64,000 nucleotides of DNA. It comes from an uncultured Paracoccaceae bacterium (GTDB taxonomy: Bacteria; Pseudomonadota; Alphaproteobacteria; Rhodobacterales; Rhodobacteraceae). This document shows, piece by piece, positions 54,493 to 63,437 of this stretch (positions within the stretch are counted from its first letter, which is position 1; each line of letters starts with the position of its first letter). A model generated the notes under the pieces. The model did no database searches, was not told where the DNA came from, and saw only the letters and a list, made by a program, of their open reading frames with translations. A program made the position numbers and the translations under genes. The stretch covers positions 62,001 through 126,000 of the forward strand of contig CALICM010000051.1 of assembly GCA_938049225.1 (NCBI GenBank). The letters are read 5' to 3'.

Positions 54493-55140
54493 TCAGTAGC
54501 CGAACGCGACCAAAGCAAAGGCGTCAGGACCGCGTATAACCTCTTGTTCGTAGTAGGTTAGCAGATCGCTCCGAGTCATGGCCGACTTGTATTCCGACGA
54601 TTGGCTCGATGCCGGATCACCAACAAACAGTGCATTCACTGTGATATCGGCGAAGCAGGTGAGGGCGTAGACCTGATTGAGCTGAGGGCCGATGTTGTTC
54701 TTTCCGTCACCCTAGACATCGATCTTCTTGCTCCAGCAATGCTGGCGTTCCTGAAAGAGGTTGGACGCGAAAAGCAATGCGGTGCTGAGAGCTGCCTTAA
54801 GTCCCGCTCGCTTCTTTCGATATGCACGGACATTTGCCACGGCACGATCAATGGCCGCGTGGCTGTCTAGGGTGATCCAGGGTTGCACAAGGAACTGATG
54901 GTTCTGCGAACTCCATTCAAAAACGGCGAGCGCCACACTCGGGCCATTTAGAATTTGTGCACGAACAGGTGGACTATCGAGGGCTTGGGCGACGCCATTC
55001 AGTTGTTGGGCATATTCAACTTCGTTCACCGACCCGGACACATCAAGGGCCAGAACGAGGGCCAACCTGCATGGCTCCGAACGCGCTTGCCCTGGAAAAA
55101 TGGCAATGACCACAATCGACAATATCGCCAAAAAACGCAT
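54493..55140 (-). pseudogene. DUF1194 (VWA-like) secreted protein with in-frame TAG
   Basis: A 215-residue frame starts with a signal peptide (MRFLAILSIVVIAIFPGQAR) and the VWA-like CRLALVLALDVSGSV typical of DUF1194. It runs to KKIDV at about residue 142, where a TAG (54714-54712) replaces the serine codon expected in the motif DVSGDGxNN. The same frame continues as GDGKNNIGPQLNQVYALT and on to FALVAFGY and a TGA at 54493-54495, which matches the family's C-terminus. So a single substitution has cut the gene. It is next to folD on the same strand and has no evident link to phenylacetate. Confidence 0.85.
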
Positions 55141-55215
55141 GTCCTGATGCTCGCAGATCCCGCCTTGTTCGTCATCCAAGTTCATTCTGAGCGCAGCCCG
55201 AAGCGATGCAAACCC

Positions 55216-56118
55216 TCAGGCGGTCAGCCCATCCGGTTCGGCAAGGCCGTTGGCACGGCGGCAGGCGGTGACGGTGTTGGCCAGCGGACAGGCGATAGTC
55301 ATGGGCCCGACGCCGCCCGAAACGGGGGTGATGGCGCCTGCGAAGCCTGAGAATCTCGCGAAGTCGCAATCGCCCACAAGCCTTGTTTTTCCGTCACCTT
55401 TTTCGGGCGCATCAATCCGATTGATGCCGACATCGATGACTGTGGGGCCTGGTTTGATCCAGTCGCCGGGGATCATTTCGGGGCGGCCGACCGCGGCGAC
55501 GACGATGTCGGCGCGTCGAACGACTTCCGTCAAATCCTTGGTGCGGCTGTGGGCGATGGTCACGGTGCAACTGTCGCCGAGCAGCAAGTTGGCCATGGGC
55601 TTACCGACGATGTTCGAGCGGCCGATTACGACGGCGTCGAGGCCCGACAGGCTGCCGTGATGCGCGCGGAGCATCATCAGGCAGCCGAGCGGGGTGCAGG
55701 GGACGATGCTGCGCTGACCCGTGCTGAGGAGCCCGACATTCGAGAAGTGAAAGCCGTCAACGTCTTTCGCGGGATCGATGGAGTTGATCACGAGGTCTTC
55801 GTCGAGATGGCCTGGAAACGGCAATTGCACAAGAATTCCATGCACTTCCGGGTCCGCGTTCAGTGTCGCGATCAGATCGAGCAGCACATCCTCGGGGGTG
55901 TCGGCGTTCAGCTTATGCTCGATCGAGTTCATGCCGACCTCGACCGTTTGCTTGCCCTTGTTGCGGACATAGACCTGCCTGGCGGGGTCTTCGCCGACCA
56001 GAACAACGGCCAATCCGGGGGTGATCCCGTGCTCGTCCTTGAGGCGCGCGACATGGGTGGCGACTTTTTCGCGAACGCTGGCCGCGAAACCCTTACCGTC
56101 GATAAGGGTGGCGGACAT
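55216..56118 (-). CDS. folD: FolD: methylene-tetrahydrofolate dehydrogenase/cyclohydrolase
   Basis: The 300-residue bifunctional enzyme interconverts 5,10-methylene-, methenyl- and 10-formyl-tetrahydrofolate. The catalytic lysine is in the [13 protein letters not shown] segment near residue 55. [20 protein letters not shown] and [18 protein letters not shown] follow, and the C-terminal [16 protein letters not shown] is typical. It is 13 bases downstream of soxG, so it can process the methylene-THF made by sarcosine oxidase. Confidence 0.97.
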   Translation of the reverse strand: MSATLIDGKGFAASVREKVATHVARLKDEHGITPGLAVVLVGEDPARQVYVRNKGKQTVEVGMNSIEHKLNADTPEDVLLDLIATLNADPEVHGILVQLPFPGHLDEDLVINSIDPAKDVDGFHFSNVGLLSTGQRSIVPCTPLGCLMMLRAHHGSLSGLDAVVIGRSNIVGKPMANLLLGDSCTVTIAHSRTKDLTEVVRRADIVVAAVGRPEMIPGDWIKPGPTVIDVGINRIDAPEKGDGKTRLVGDCDFARFSGFAGAITPVSGGVGPMTIACPLANTVTACRRANGLAEPDGLTA

Positions 56119-56131
56119 GCTGTCGCTCCGT

Positions 56132-56698
56132 TCAATCTGTTACGTATCTATAGGATGTCTCGACCGCGTGGAGGAATGAGCGGGCGGACGAACTGGCTGA
56201 CAGAAGAAGGAAGCGATCGGCGCCAAGCCGTATGACCATGGCACCCATATGTTCCATTACGGTACGCCCTGCGCCACCATCCGGGAAATGTGAGACGTCG
56301 AGCGGGCAGAGCCGTTCGAGGGCGTCCAGCGTCTTGGGCCCGCTCACTTCGAGGATCACCCAAGCATCTGTCTGGTCCGTGGTGTAGCCTGTACCGCCAA
56401 GTTTACTCTTTACGGTTGCGTCAGCATTCGGCGTACCATGCTGGAAGATGAGCAGAAGCTGATCGGGCGCGGTCCGGACGGCCCGCGTCTCTCCGCGCGG
56501 CGTTGAGACAGTCGGGTCGGGCAGGGCGAGACCCCAACCCGTTTCGAGTGATGCCGTCAGCGAGGCTTCCCCGTCAATTGGCGTGGCGATGGAGACAAGC
56601 GCGAGGTCATCGCGTTCGACGATCCGGTTTTCACCGATGCTTTGGTTGACGCCGCCCAGGATCGGCGCTGCACTCAGGGTGAAGGCAAGCTCAGCCAC
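56132..56698 (-). CDS. soxG: Sarcosine oxidase gamma subunit
   Basis: The 188-residue subunit belongs to the heterotetrameric sarcosine oxidase. The conserved [21 protein letters not shown] and [19 protein letters not shown] are related to the GCV_T-like fold of this subunit. It starts at GTG 56698, eight bases inside the end of soxA. A longer frame from 56812 lies within soxA and is not preferred. folD follows. Confidence 0.9.
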   Translation of the reverse strand: MAELAFTLSAAPILGGVNQSIGENRIVERDDLALVSIATPIDGEASLTASLETGWGLALPDPTVSTPRGETRAVRTAPDQLLLIFQHGTPNADATVKSKLGGTGYTTDQTDAWVILEVSGPKTLDALERLCPLDVSHFPDGGAGRTVMEHMGAMVIRLGADRFLLLSASSSARSFLHAVETSYRYVTD

Positions 56699-59594
56699 GT
56701 TGGCGCTCTCCTTCGGGATCGATGTGGTGGGGCGAACACACCTCGACAAGGATGTCCTGGTTCCTGACCGGCGAATAGGCGCGGATGGTTTCGCCGATAC
56801 GTTCGCTGCCACGCTTCAGGAAGCCGAGGCCAACGGAATGCCCAAGTTCGGGCGAATAGGCGACTGACGTCATCCATCCCTGATCGTGGGCCATGTCTTC
56901 CGGATCGCCCCGGCGCAGGAAATGCGCCCCGGCGGTCAGGAGTGCTGCGCGATCCTTGGGCCGGAACCCCACGAGACGCAGATCGTCGTCGCGGTTCATT
57001 TCGTCGCGCTCCGAAAGCTTGGACCCGATGGCATCCTTCTTCTTAGAGACCATTCCGCCAAGCCCCAGGTTCTGGGCCGAGGTCTGGCCGTTTAGTTCGT
57101 TGCCCGCCGCATGGCCTTTTTCGATCCGCATGACGCCAAGGGCTTCGGTACCGTAGGGAACAACTTCAAACTCTTCGCCTGCGGCCATCAACCCCCGGAT
57201 CATGCTGTCCCCAAAGCGGGTGGGGACTGCGATCTCATAGGCCAATTCGCCTGAGAAAGAGATACGGAACAGCCGCGCAGGCGTGCCCCCGAAAACGGTG
57301 CATTCGGTGCAGGCCATGAACGGGAAGGCGTCGTTCGACAGGTCGAGGTCATCGACCACCTTTTGCAAGAGTGGGCGCGAATTCGGCCCGGCCACCGCGA
57401 ATTGCGCCCAGCCATCGGTGGTGGAGATCAGGTGCACATCAAGATCGGGCCAAAGACACTGTCGGACAAATTCCATGTTGCGGAAGACCGTGACGGCGTT
57501 GGCCGTGGTCGTGGTCATCACGAAATGCGTTTCTGACAAGCGCGCGGTGGTGCCGTCGTCATAGGCTATGCCATCCTCGCGCAGCATCAATCCGTATCGC
57601 ACCTTGCCAACCGGGAGTTTCAGGAACGGGTTGGAGTAAATGCGATTGAGAAACGCCGCCGCATCGCGCCCTTGGATGTCGATCTTGCCAAGCGTGGTGA
57701 CATCGCAGATGCCGACCGATTTGCGGGTTTGTGCTGCTTCGCGGTCGACACTGTCGCGCCAGCCTTTCTCACCCGGTTTCTTGAACCATTGGGCGCGCAG
57801 CCACATGCCGGTCTCGACGAAATCGGCACCGTTCTCCTCGGCCCATTTGTGGCTGGGTGTCAGGCGGAAGTATCGAAAATCCTTGCCACGTGCGCGGCCT
57901 GCGAATGCGCCGATGGCGACAGGATTGTAGGGCGGGCGGAAGATCGTGGTGCCGGTTTCGGGGATGGTTTTGCCGCTTGCCTCTGCCATGATCGAGAGGC
58001 CGAGAATGTTGGCGGTTTTGCCCTGATCCGTCGCCATACCGAGGGTGGTGTAGCGCTTCAGGTGCTCGACGGAACGGAAACCCTCCTGGTGCGACTGCTT
58101 CACGTCTTTCGTTGTGACATCGTTTTGCAGGTCGACCCAGGCGCGCCGTTTACTTTCCTTAACATGCCAGAAGGCGGTGGTTTCAAAAGGTTCATCTTCG
58201 GCGGACGGCGTATCGCCCGGAGCGTTCGCGTGGCCGAGTTCGGCAGAAATTCGCGCTCCGGATTCGTGTCCATCTGCCAGCGTGGCAGCGAGGGTCAGGT
58301 GACCCGCGGCCGCTCCTGCGACTGTCATACCCGGTGGCAAATCGCCTCCTGGGACAAATGCCGCGATGTCTTCCCGCCACGTTGGGCGGCCCCGGTGATG
58401 ACAGGTCAGATGGACATTGGGCGACCAGCCGCCGGAGACGGCGAGACAGTCCGCCGAGATTTTGCGTCCATTGTTTAAGGTGACTGATTTCAGAGCTTTG
58501 CGCCCGGTCGTGTCGACAATCGTCTCACCTTTTCGGGTGTCGATCACACCCCTGATCTGAACACCCTTTGCCTTAAGGTCGGCGGCTGTGCGCAGGCCGT
58601 CCTCGTTGTTCGTCAGGATCGCAACCTCGCGTCCAGGTGCGACGCCAAAGCGATTAACAAATGTCCTTACGGCCCCGGCCAGCATCACGCCCGGACGGTC
58701 GTTATTGCCGAAGGCGATGGAGCGTTCCGTTGCCCCTGCAGTCAACAGCGCCCGCTGGGAGTAGATGCGCCAAAGGACCTGCCGCGGTTTGCCTTCACTG
58801 GTCGCCAGATGATCGGCTTTCCGTTCCAATGCGCCATAGATGCCATGATCGTAACTTCCGTAAACGGTTGTGCGGGTCATGCACCGAACATTTTCCATGG
58901 CGTGAAGTTCGGTGACAGCGAGCGCTGCCCAGTTTGCGCCGGACTGGCCGTCGACATCGTAGCTTTCCGAGTTGAGGCGCCCGCCCATACAGAAATCCTC
59001 ATCTGCCAGAATGACCCGCGCGCCCGCGCGTCCGGCCGCCAGCGCAGCAGCAAGCCCTGCGGGGCCGGCCCCGATGATGAGCAAGTCGCAATGCAAGTAG
59101 CCGTGGTCATAGATATCCGGGTCGGGTCTGCCAGAGAGGCGGCCAAGACCGGCGGACGAGCGGATGAAGGGCTCATAGAGCTTTTCCCAGAAGGCTTTCG
59201 GCCACATGAATGTTTTGTAGTAGAAACCGGCACTTAGAAACGGCGCGAGGAGGTCGTTCGCAGCCATGAGATCCCATTCGAGCGATCCGCGATGGTTTTG
59301 ACTGGTTGCGTAGAGCCCGTCGAAGAGTTCAACGGTTGTTGCGCGTGTGTTGGGTTCTTGTGCTGCACCTTTTCTCAATTGAACCAAGGCGTTGGGCTCC
59401 TCGGAGCCAGCCGAGAAGATGCCTCTTGGGCGATGGTACTTGAAGGAGCGACCCACGAGTTTGACGCCGTTTGCCAACAACGCGGACGCCAGTGTGTCTC
59501 CGGGATGGCCGCTGAGCCAGCGCTCATTCCATTGGAATTTCAACGTGTTGGACCGGTCGATCTGGCCGCCCTCTATGCGGTTGACCTGGGTCAT
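56691..59594 (-). CDS. soxA: Sarcosine oxidase alpha subunit
   Basis: The 967-residue subunit oxidises sarcosine together with the beta subunit and passes the methyl group to tetrahydrofolate. Residues 1-100 form a 2Fe-2S-like N-terminal domain without the usual cysteines. A dinucleotide-binding site LLIIGAGPAGLAAALAAGRA lies near residue 168. The C-terminal third is an aminomethyltransferase (GCV_T) domain that binds folate, with FMTTTTANAV-like FVMTTTTANAVTVFRNMEF. The ATG at 59594 overlaps the soxD stop by four bases. The length matches the family. Confidence 0.95.
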   Translation of the reverse strand: MTQVNRIEGGQIDRSNTLKFQWNERWLSGHPGDTLASALLANGVKLVGRSFKYHRPRGIFSAGSEEPNALVQLRKGAAQEPNTRATTVELFDGLYATSQNHRGSLEWDLMAANDLLAPFLSAGFYYKTFMWPKAFWEKLYEPFIRSSAGLGRLSGRPDPDIYDHGYLHCDLLIIGAGPAGLAAALAAGRAGARVILADEDFCMGGRLNSESYDVDGQSGANWAALAVTELHAMENVRCMTRTTVYGSYDHGIYGALERKADHLATSEGKPRQVLWRIYSQRALLTAGATERSIAFGNNDRPGVMLAGAVRTFVNRFGVAPGREVAILTNNEDGLRTAADLKAKGVQIRGVIDTRKGETIVDTTGRKALKSVTLNNGRKISADCLAVSGGWSPNVHLTCHHRGRPTWREDIAAFVPGGDLPPGMTVAGAAAGHLTLAATLADGHESGARISAELGHANAPGDTPSAEDEPFETTAFWHVKESKRRAWVDLQNDVTTKDVKQSHQEGFRSVEHLKRYTTLGMATDQGKTANILGLSIMAEASGKTIPETGTTIFRPPYNPVAIGAFAGRARGKDFRYFRLTPSHKWAEENGADFVETGMWLRAQWFKKPGEKGWRDSVDREAAQTRKSVGICDVTTLGKIDIQGRDAAAFLNRIYSNPFLKLPVGKVRYGLMLREDGIAYDDGTTARLSETHFVMTTTTANAVTVFRNMEFVRQCLWPDLDVHLISTTDGWAQFAVAGPNSRPLLQKVVDDLDLSNDAFPFMACTECTVFGGTPARLFRISFSGELAYEIAVPTRFGDSMIRGLMAAGEEFEVVPYGTEALGVMRIEKGHAAGNELNGQTSAQNLGLGGMVSKKKDAIGSKLSERDEMNRDDDLRLVGFRPKDRAALLTAGAHFLRRGDPEDMAHDQGWMTSVAYSPELGHSVGLGFLKRGSERIGETIRAYSPVRNQDILVEVCSPHHIDPEGERQRG

Positions 59595-59875
59595 CGGGAG
59601 CGGCCTTGAGCCCGGGCGACATCGCGGGCGAGTTCGACCTTGGTCACCTCGTGCGTCAGCGTGTTGCGGGTAACAACGAGCCAGGAGCGGTCGCCCTGTT
59701 CGTGGTACCAAAGCTCGCGGTGTTCGCCAGCAGTATTGTCGCGCAAGTACATGTAATCATGCATGTCTTCTGGTGATGCCGTCATGCCGTCCGGGCGACC
59801 GATGAGCGACGCGTCGCCTTTGACGACAAATTCTGCGGCGTCGCGCGGACCCAAAAGAGGGTGGTCGATGATCAT
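59591..59875 (-). CDS. soxD: Sarcosine oxidase delta subunit, cysteine-free variant
   Basis: The 94-residue protein has the delta-subunit core (DYMYLRDNTAGEHRELWYH then EQGDRSWLVVTRNT). The classical delta subunit binds zinc with three cysteines and a histidine; this one has no cysteine at all. It begins MIIDHPLLGPRDAAEFVVKG, where classical members have CPxCG. It therefore belongs to a zinc-less subgroup. It lies between soxB and soxA and is coupled to soxA by an ATGA overlap. Confidence 0.88.
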   Translation of the reverse strand: MIIDHPLLGPRDAAEFVVKGDASLIGRPDGMTASPEDMHDYMYLRDNTAGEHRELWYHEQGDRSWLVVTRNTLTHEVTKVELARDVARAQGRSR

Positions 59876-59961
59876 GCTTTGCCTCCCGAAATCGGGGCCG
59901 AAACGGGAGGTCGGTATAACGTTTGTACTACGTCGGTATTGCGTCGGTGCATCGTTTGGCC

Positions 59962-61212
59962 TCAGTGCAGGTTCGGCTGGGCGCCATGGCCCTTTTCGTC
60001 GATGGGCGCGCCGCGACGGAACCGGTCGAGCCGGTAGGCGGTCGCTGTTTCATGCGGGCGGTCGGTGGCAAGCAGGTGCGCATAGCAAAAGCCGGAGGCG
60101 GGCGTCGCCTTGAAGCCGCCATAGCACCAGCCCGCATTCAGATAGAGCCCGTCGATATGGGTCTTGTCGATAAAGGGCGAGCCATCCATCGACATATCCA
60201 TGACGCCGCCCCACATGCGCAGAAGCCGCGCGCGCCCGATCATCGGCATGATCGCCATGCCGCCTTCGCAGACATCCTCAACCACCGGCAGATTGCCGCG
60301 TTGGGCGTAGGTGTTGTAGCCGTCGATATCGCCTCCGAAAACCAGCCCGCCCTTGTCGGATTGGCTGACGTAGAAATGCCCGGCGCCAAAGGTGATGACG
60401 CCTGGAATGGTGGGCTTCAAGCCTTCGGACACGAAGGCCTGCAAAACATGGCTTTCGATGGGCAGCCGCATCCCTGCCTTTTCCATTACGCGAGAGGACG
60501 AACCGGCGACGCAGACAGCGACCTTCTTGGCACGGATCGTGCCTTTCGCCGTTTCCACGCCGTGGCAGCTGCCTTTCTCCATGACGAAGCCTATGACTTC
60601 GCAATTCTGGAGGATGTCGACGCCGCGACAGTCCGCTCCGCGCGCATAGCCCCAGGCGACCGCATCGTGCCGGACCGTGCCGCCGCGCGGTTGCCAGATC
60701 GCACCCTGGATCGGGAAGCGTGCGTTGTCATAGTCAAGATAGGGGCACATCTTGCGGATTTCGTCTGGCCCCAGAATCTCCGCATCAGCCCCGGAGAGTC
60801 GCATCGCATTGCCGCGCCGCACAAAGGCGTCACGTTGCGGATCGGAGTGGATCAGGTTCAGGATCCCGCGCTGACTGACCATCGCATTATAGTTGAAATC
60901 CTGCTCCAACCCCTCCCAAAGTTTGAGCGAAAACTCGTAGAAGGGCTGATTGCCTTCGAGGAGATAATTCGAGCGGATGATCGTCGTGTTCCGCCCGATG
61001 TTCCCCGACCCGAGCCAGCCTTTTTCGACCACCGCGACATTGGTGACGCCAAATTCCTTAGCGAGGTAGTATGCGGTCGCAAGGCCGTGACCGCCGCCGC
61101 CGACAATGACGATGTCGTATTCCGCCTTCGGCTCGGGCTCGCGCCAGGCCGGGATCCAGCCCTTGTTGCCGGTCAGGCCTTCTTTCAGGATTTGGAGAGC
61201 GGAGTAGCGCAT
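59962..61212 (-). CDS. soxB: Sarcosine oxidase beta subunit
   Basis: The 416-residue flavin subunit starts with the family's MRYSALQILKEGLTGNKGW. Next comes the FAD-binding IVIVGGGGHGLATAYYLAKE near residue 34. The segment GGTVRHDAVAWGYARGA holds the histidine expected to carry the covalent FMN. It ends with GWCYGGFKATPASGF and HLLATDRPHETA. I chose the ATG at 61212 for the conserved N-terminus. It is the first gene of soxBDAG-folD, and a divergent GlxA-type regulator lies upstream. Confidence 0.96.
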   Translation of the reverse strand: MRYSALQILKEGLTGNKGWIPAWREPEPKAEYDIVIVGGGGHGLATAYYLAKEFGVTNVAVVEKGWLGSGNIGRNTTIIRSNYLLEGNQPFYEFSLKLWEGLEQDFNYNAMVSQRGILNLIHSDPQRDAFVRRGNAMRLSGADAEILGPDEIRKMCPYLDYDNARFPIQGAIWQPRGGTVRHDAVAWGYARGADCRGVDILQNCEVIGFVMEKGSCHGVETAKGTIRAKKVAVCVAGSSSRVMEKAGMRLPIESHVLQAFVSEGLKPTIPGVITFGAGHFYVSQSDKGGLVFGGDIDGYNTYAQRGNLPVVEDVCEGGMAIMPMIGRARLLRMWGGVMDMSMDGSPFIDKTHIDGLYLNAGWCYGGFKATPASGFCYAHLLATDRPHETATAYRLDRFRRGAPIDEKGHGAQPNLH

Positions 61213-61279
61213 TGCATTTCCACGAAATTGGTTCAAAAGTGATCCTAATTCGGGAACGTGCGAACATTAAATATAAAAT

Positions 61280-62278
61280 ATGGGCGTGAAAATACAAAAA
61301 AAGGACAATATTGGTTTAATCGGTCAACCCTTCCGCGTGGGTGTGTTTCCGGTGCCGGGATTCGCCTTGATGTCCTATTCCTGCACCGTCGAGCCGCTTC
61401 GCGCGGCCAACCTCTTGTCGCGGAGACGCTTGTACGACGTCGTCCATTTCGGCGATGCCGCGCATATTCAAAGCTCTGGCGCCGCGTCCGTTGATGGACA
61501 GTATCGGGTGGGGGATCCGGTCGATCTGGACCTGCTTCTTGTCGTGGCGGGTGGGGATCCATTTGCGTTTCAGGACAAGTCGGTTTTCCGTTGGTTGCGC
61601 AAGCGAGCGCGCGAGGGTGTCCGTATCGGTGGTGTGTCCGGCGGTGCCGTGGTTCTGGTGAATGCGGGGCTGATGGCAGGGCGGCGGCTTGCGGTGCACT
61701 GGGAACATGCAGCTCCCTTGGCCGAGCGGTTTCCCGACATTCTGATCGAGCGGAAGCTTTTCGTGATGGACCGGGATCGCGTCACCTGTGGCGGCGGGGC
61801 AGCGCCGTTGGACCTGATGCACGCGTTGATTGCCGATCATTATGGCAGTGTCTTTGCGCGTTTGGTCAGCGACTGGTTTTTGCACACCGACATTCGCGGC
61901 GCATCGGCGCCGCAGCGGGGTGGCGTTGCCGAACGGCTTGGCGCGCACTCGCCGCATATCCACGAGGCGGTCGCCGCAATGGAAAGCCATGTGGGCGATC
62001 CCTTGAGCCTGAACCAACTTGCGCTCATCACACAGATCTCAGCGCGGCATTTGAATCGATTGTTTGATCAGGCATTCGGACAAAGCGTGATGGAGTTCTA
62101 TCGGGATATCCGTCTGGAGACGGCGCGGCGGTTGATCCGATCGACCTCCATGAGCCTCGGTGAGATTTCTGAGGCGACGGGCTTCGCAAACCCCGGGCAC
62201 TTCTCGAATACTTATCAGATGCGGTTCGGGTTGCGTCCGAAGTCGGATCGCAAAACGACTGAACCGGCCTACAACTGA
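61280..62278 (+). CDS. GlxA-type transcriptional regulator (DJ-1/PfpI + AraC)
   Basis: The 332-residue protein has an N-terminal DJ-1/PfpI-like ligand domain (GVFPVPGFALMSYSCTVEPL, then GGVSGGAVVLVNAGLM) and a C-terminal AraC helix-turn-helix pair. The pair begins near residue 237 (LSLNQLALITQISARHLNRL) and continues with ISEATGFANPGHFSNTYQMR. Regulators of this type (such as GbdR and its relatives) control choline, betaine, dimethylglycine, sarcosine and carnitine use. Its place opposite soxB makes it the likely activator of the sarcosine oxidase operon. Inducer not seen. Confidence 0.93.
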   Translation: MGVKIQKKDNIGLIGQPFRVGVFPVPGFALMSYSCTVEPLRAANLLSRRRLYDVVHFGDAAHIQSSGAASVDGQYRVGDPVDLDLLLVVAGGDPFAFQDKSVFRWLRKRAREGVRIGGVSGGAVVLVNAGLMAGRRLAVHWEHAAPLAERFPDILIERKLFVMDRDRVTCGGGAAPLDLMHALIADHYGSVFARLVSDWFLHTDIRGASAPQRGGVAERLGAHSPHIHEAVAAMESHVGDPLSLNQLALITQISARHLNRLFDQAFGQSVMEFYRDIRLETARRLIRSTSMSLGEISEATGFANPGHFSNTYQMRFGLRPKSDRKTTEPAYN

Positions 62279-62301
62279 CATAACGTCCTGGGGAAAACAC
62301 G

Positions 62302-63021
62302 ATGAAGCTTCTTGTTCTGCAACACGCCACGGTCGAGCATCCGGGCATTTTCCGCTCCTTTCTGGAGGAAGACGGGCACAGCTATGATGCGGTTGAGCTG
62401 GATAAGGGGGAGGCGCTGCCGCCGCTAGATGGGTATGACGGGCTTTGGGTCATGGGCGGGCCCATGGATGTCTGGCAGGAAGATCAGCACCCGTGGTTGC
62501 GGGATGAAAAGGCCTTCATTCGCGAAGCCGTCGAGGGCAGGGGGTTGCCGTTTCTGGGGCTTTGTCTTGGGCATCAGCTGTTGGCGGAGGCTCTCGGTGG
62601 TACGGTGGGGCCGTCGGATACACCCGAGATCGGGGTCATGGATGTTCAATTGACGGAAGACGGGGCATCGGGCGTGATCCTGGACGGGCTGCCGGAACGG
62701 TTTCGGACGTTGCAGTGGCATTCGGCGGAAGTGAAGCAAATGCCGACGGGTGCGACCTGTCTGGCGACATCTCCCGATTGCGTGGTGCAGGCCATGAAGT
62801 GGGGGCCCCGGGCCTATTCGGCGCAATTCCATATCGAGGTCGAGAGCGACACGGTGGCGAACTGGGTTGCGATCCCGGAATACAAGTCGGCGCTGGAGGG
62901 GGCGATGGGCGACGGCGCGGCCGAACGGTTGGCGGGGGACGTGTCGGCGCAGATGACATCGTTCAACGCGATGGCAGAGCGGCTTTACATCAACTGGATG
63001 CAGACGTCGGCGCAGGCCTAG
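62302..63021 (+). CDS. Class I glutamine amidotransferase family protein
   Basis: The 239-residue protein matches the GuaA-like class I amidotransferase group. The nucleophile cysteine is in FLGLCLGHQLLAEALG near residue 93. The histidine is in YSAQFHIEVESDTV and a glutamate follows. It lies 23 bases after the regulator gene and is convergent with the next gene (four-base overlap of stops). Partner synthase is not present, so either free glutamine-type amides or a gamma-glutamyl substrate may be cleaved. A link with methylamine-type metabolism is plausible from context only. Confidence 0.88.
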   Translation: MKLLVLQHATVEHPGIFRSFLEEDGHSYDAVELDKGEALPPLDGYDGLWVMGGPMDVWQEDQHPWLRDEKAFIREAVEGRGLPFLGLCLGHQLLAEALGGTVGPSDTPEIGVMDVQLTEDGASGVILDGLPERFRTLQWHSAEVKQMPTGATCLATSPDCVVQAMKWGPRAYSAQFHIEVESDTVANWVAIPEYKSALEGAMGDGAAERLAGDVSAQMTSFNAMAERLYINWMQTSAQA

Positions 63022-63437
63022 TTTGGCTCAAGCCGCAGGAAGACGAGTGTGCGGTTGAGTGCGCCTTTGTCCTTGATCGAAAGCGCGTAGGTGCCGTGGT
63101 CGGTTGCCCATTCCCGAAGATCGTAGCTGTCGGGGTGGTTGACCTGGGCGTCCGGGCCGAGGGGGGTGCCGGCCCGGCACGAGGTCAGGTTTTTCCAGAG
63201 TGTCTTGCCAAAGTCTTTTGCGCCGTCGCTACGAAAGGGAAAGGTCCAATGGCAGGAACGGCCTGTGGTGTTTGCTGCGGTTAGATAGGTGGTGCAGGAG
63301 GCCTCTGAAGGTGCGGTTTCGCTGTTAGCATAGGTGTCGAGCGCATCGAGATACTGGCAGTCGGCGGCGGCCAAAGGTTGTGAAGACGCAATCAGAACTG
63401 TGGCAAGCAGCACGCCGTTGAAAACCGCGCGGTTCAC
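63018..63437 (-). CDS. Small secreted protein of unknown function with four cysteines
   Basis: The 139-residue protein has a signal peptide with cleavage near residue 25 (LIASSQPLAAADCQYL). The mature part has four cysteines at about residues 27, 48, 61 and 87, which could form two disulfides in the periplasm. The middle PFRSDGAKDFGKTLWKNLTS and the end GALNRTLVFLRLEPN give no family hint that I recognise. It is coupled to the upstream GntR gene by a four-base overlap, so regulator and secreted protein are co-expressed. Confidence 0.75.
   Translation of the reverse strand: MNRAVFNGVLLATVLIASSQPLAAADCQYLDALDTYANSETAPSEASCTTYLTAANTTGRSCHWTFPFRSDGAKDFGKTLWKNLTSCRAGTPLGPDAQVNHPDSYDLREWATDHGTYALSIKDKGALNRTLVFLRLEPN

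Noticed and set aside
59923-61242. A 439-codon plus-strand frame opposite soxB
   Set aside because: soxB is certain on the minus strand; the plus frame is a composition artefact.
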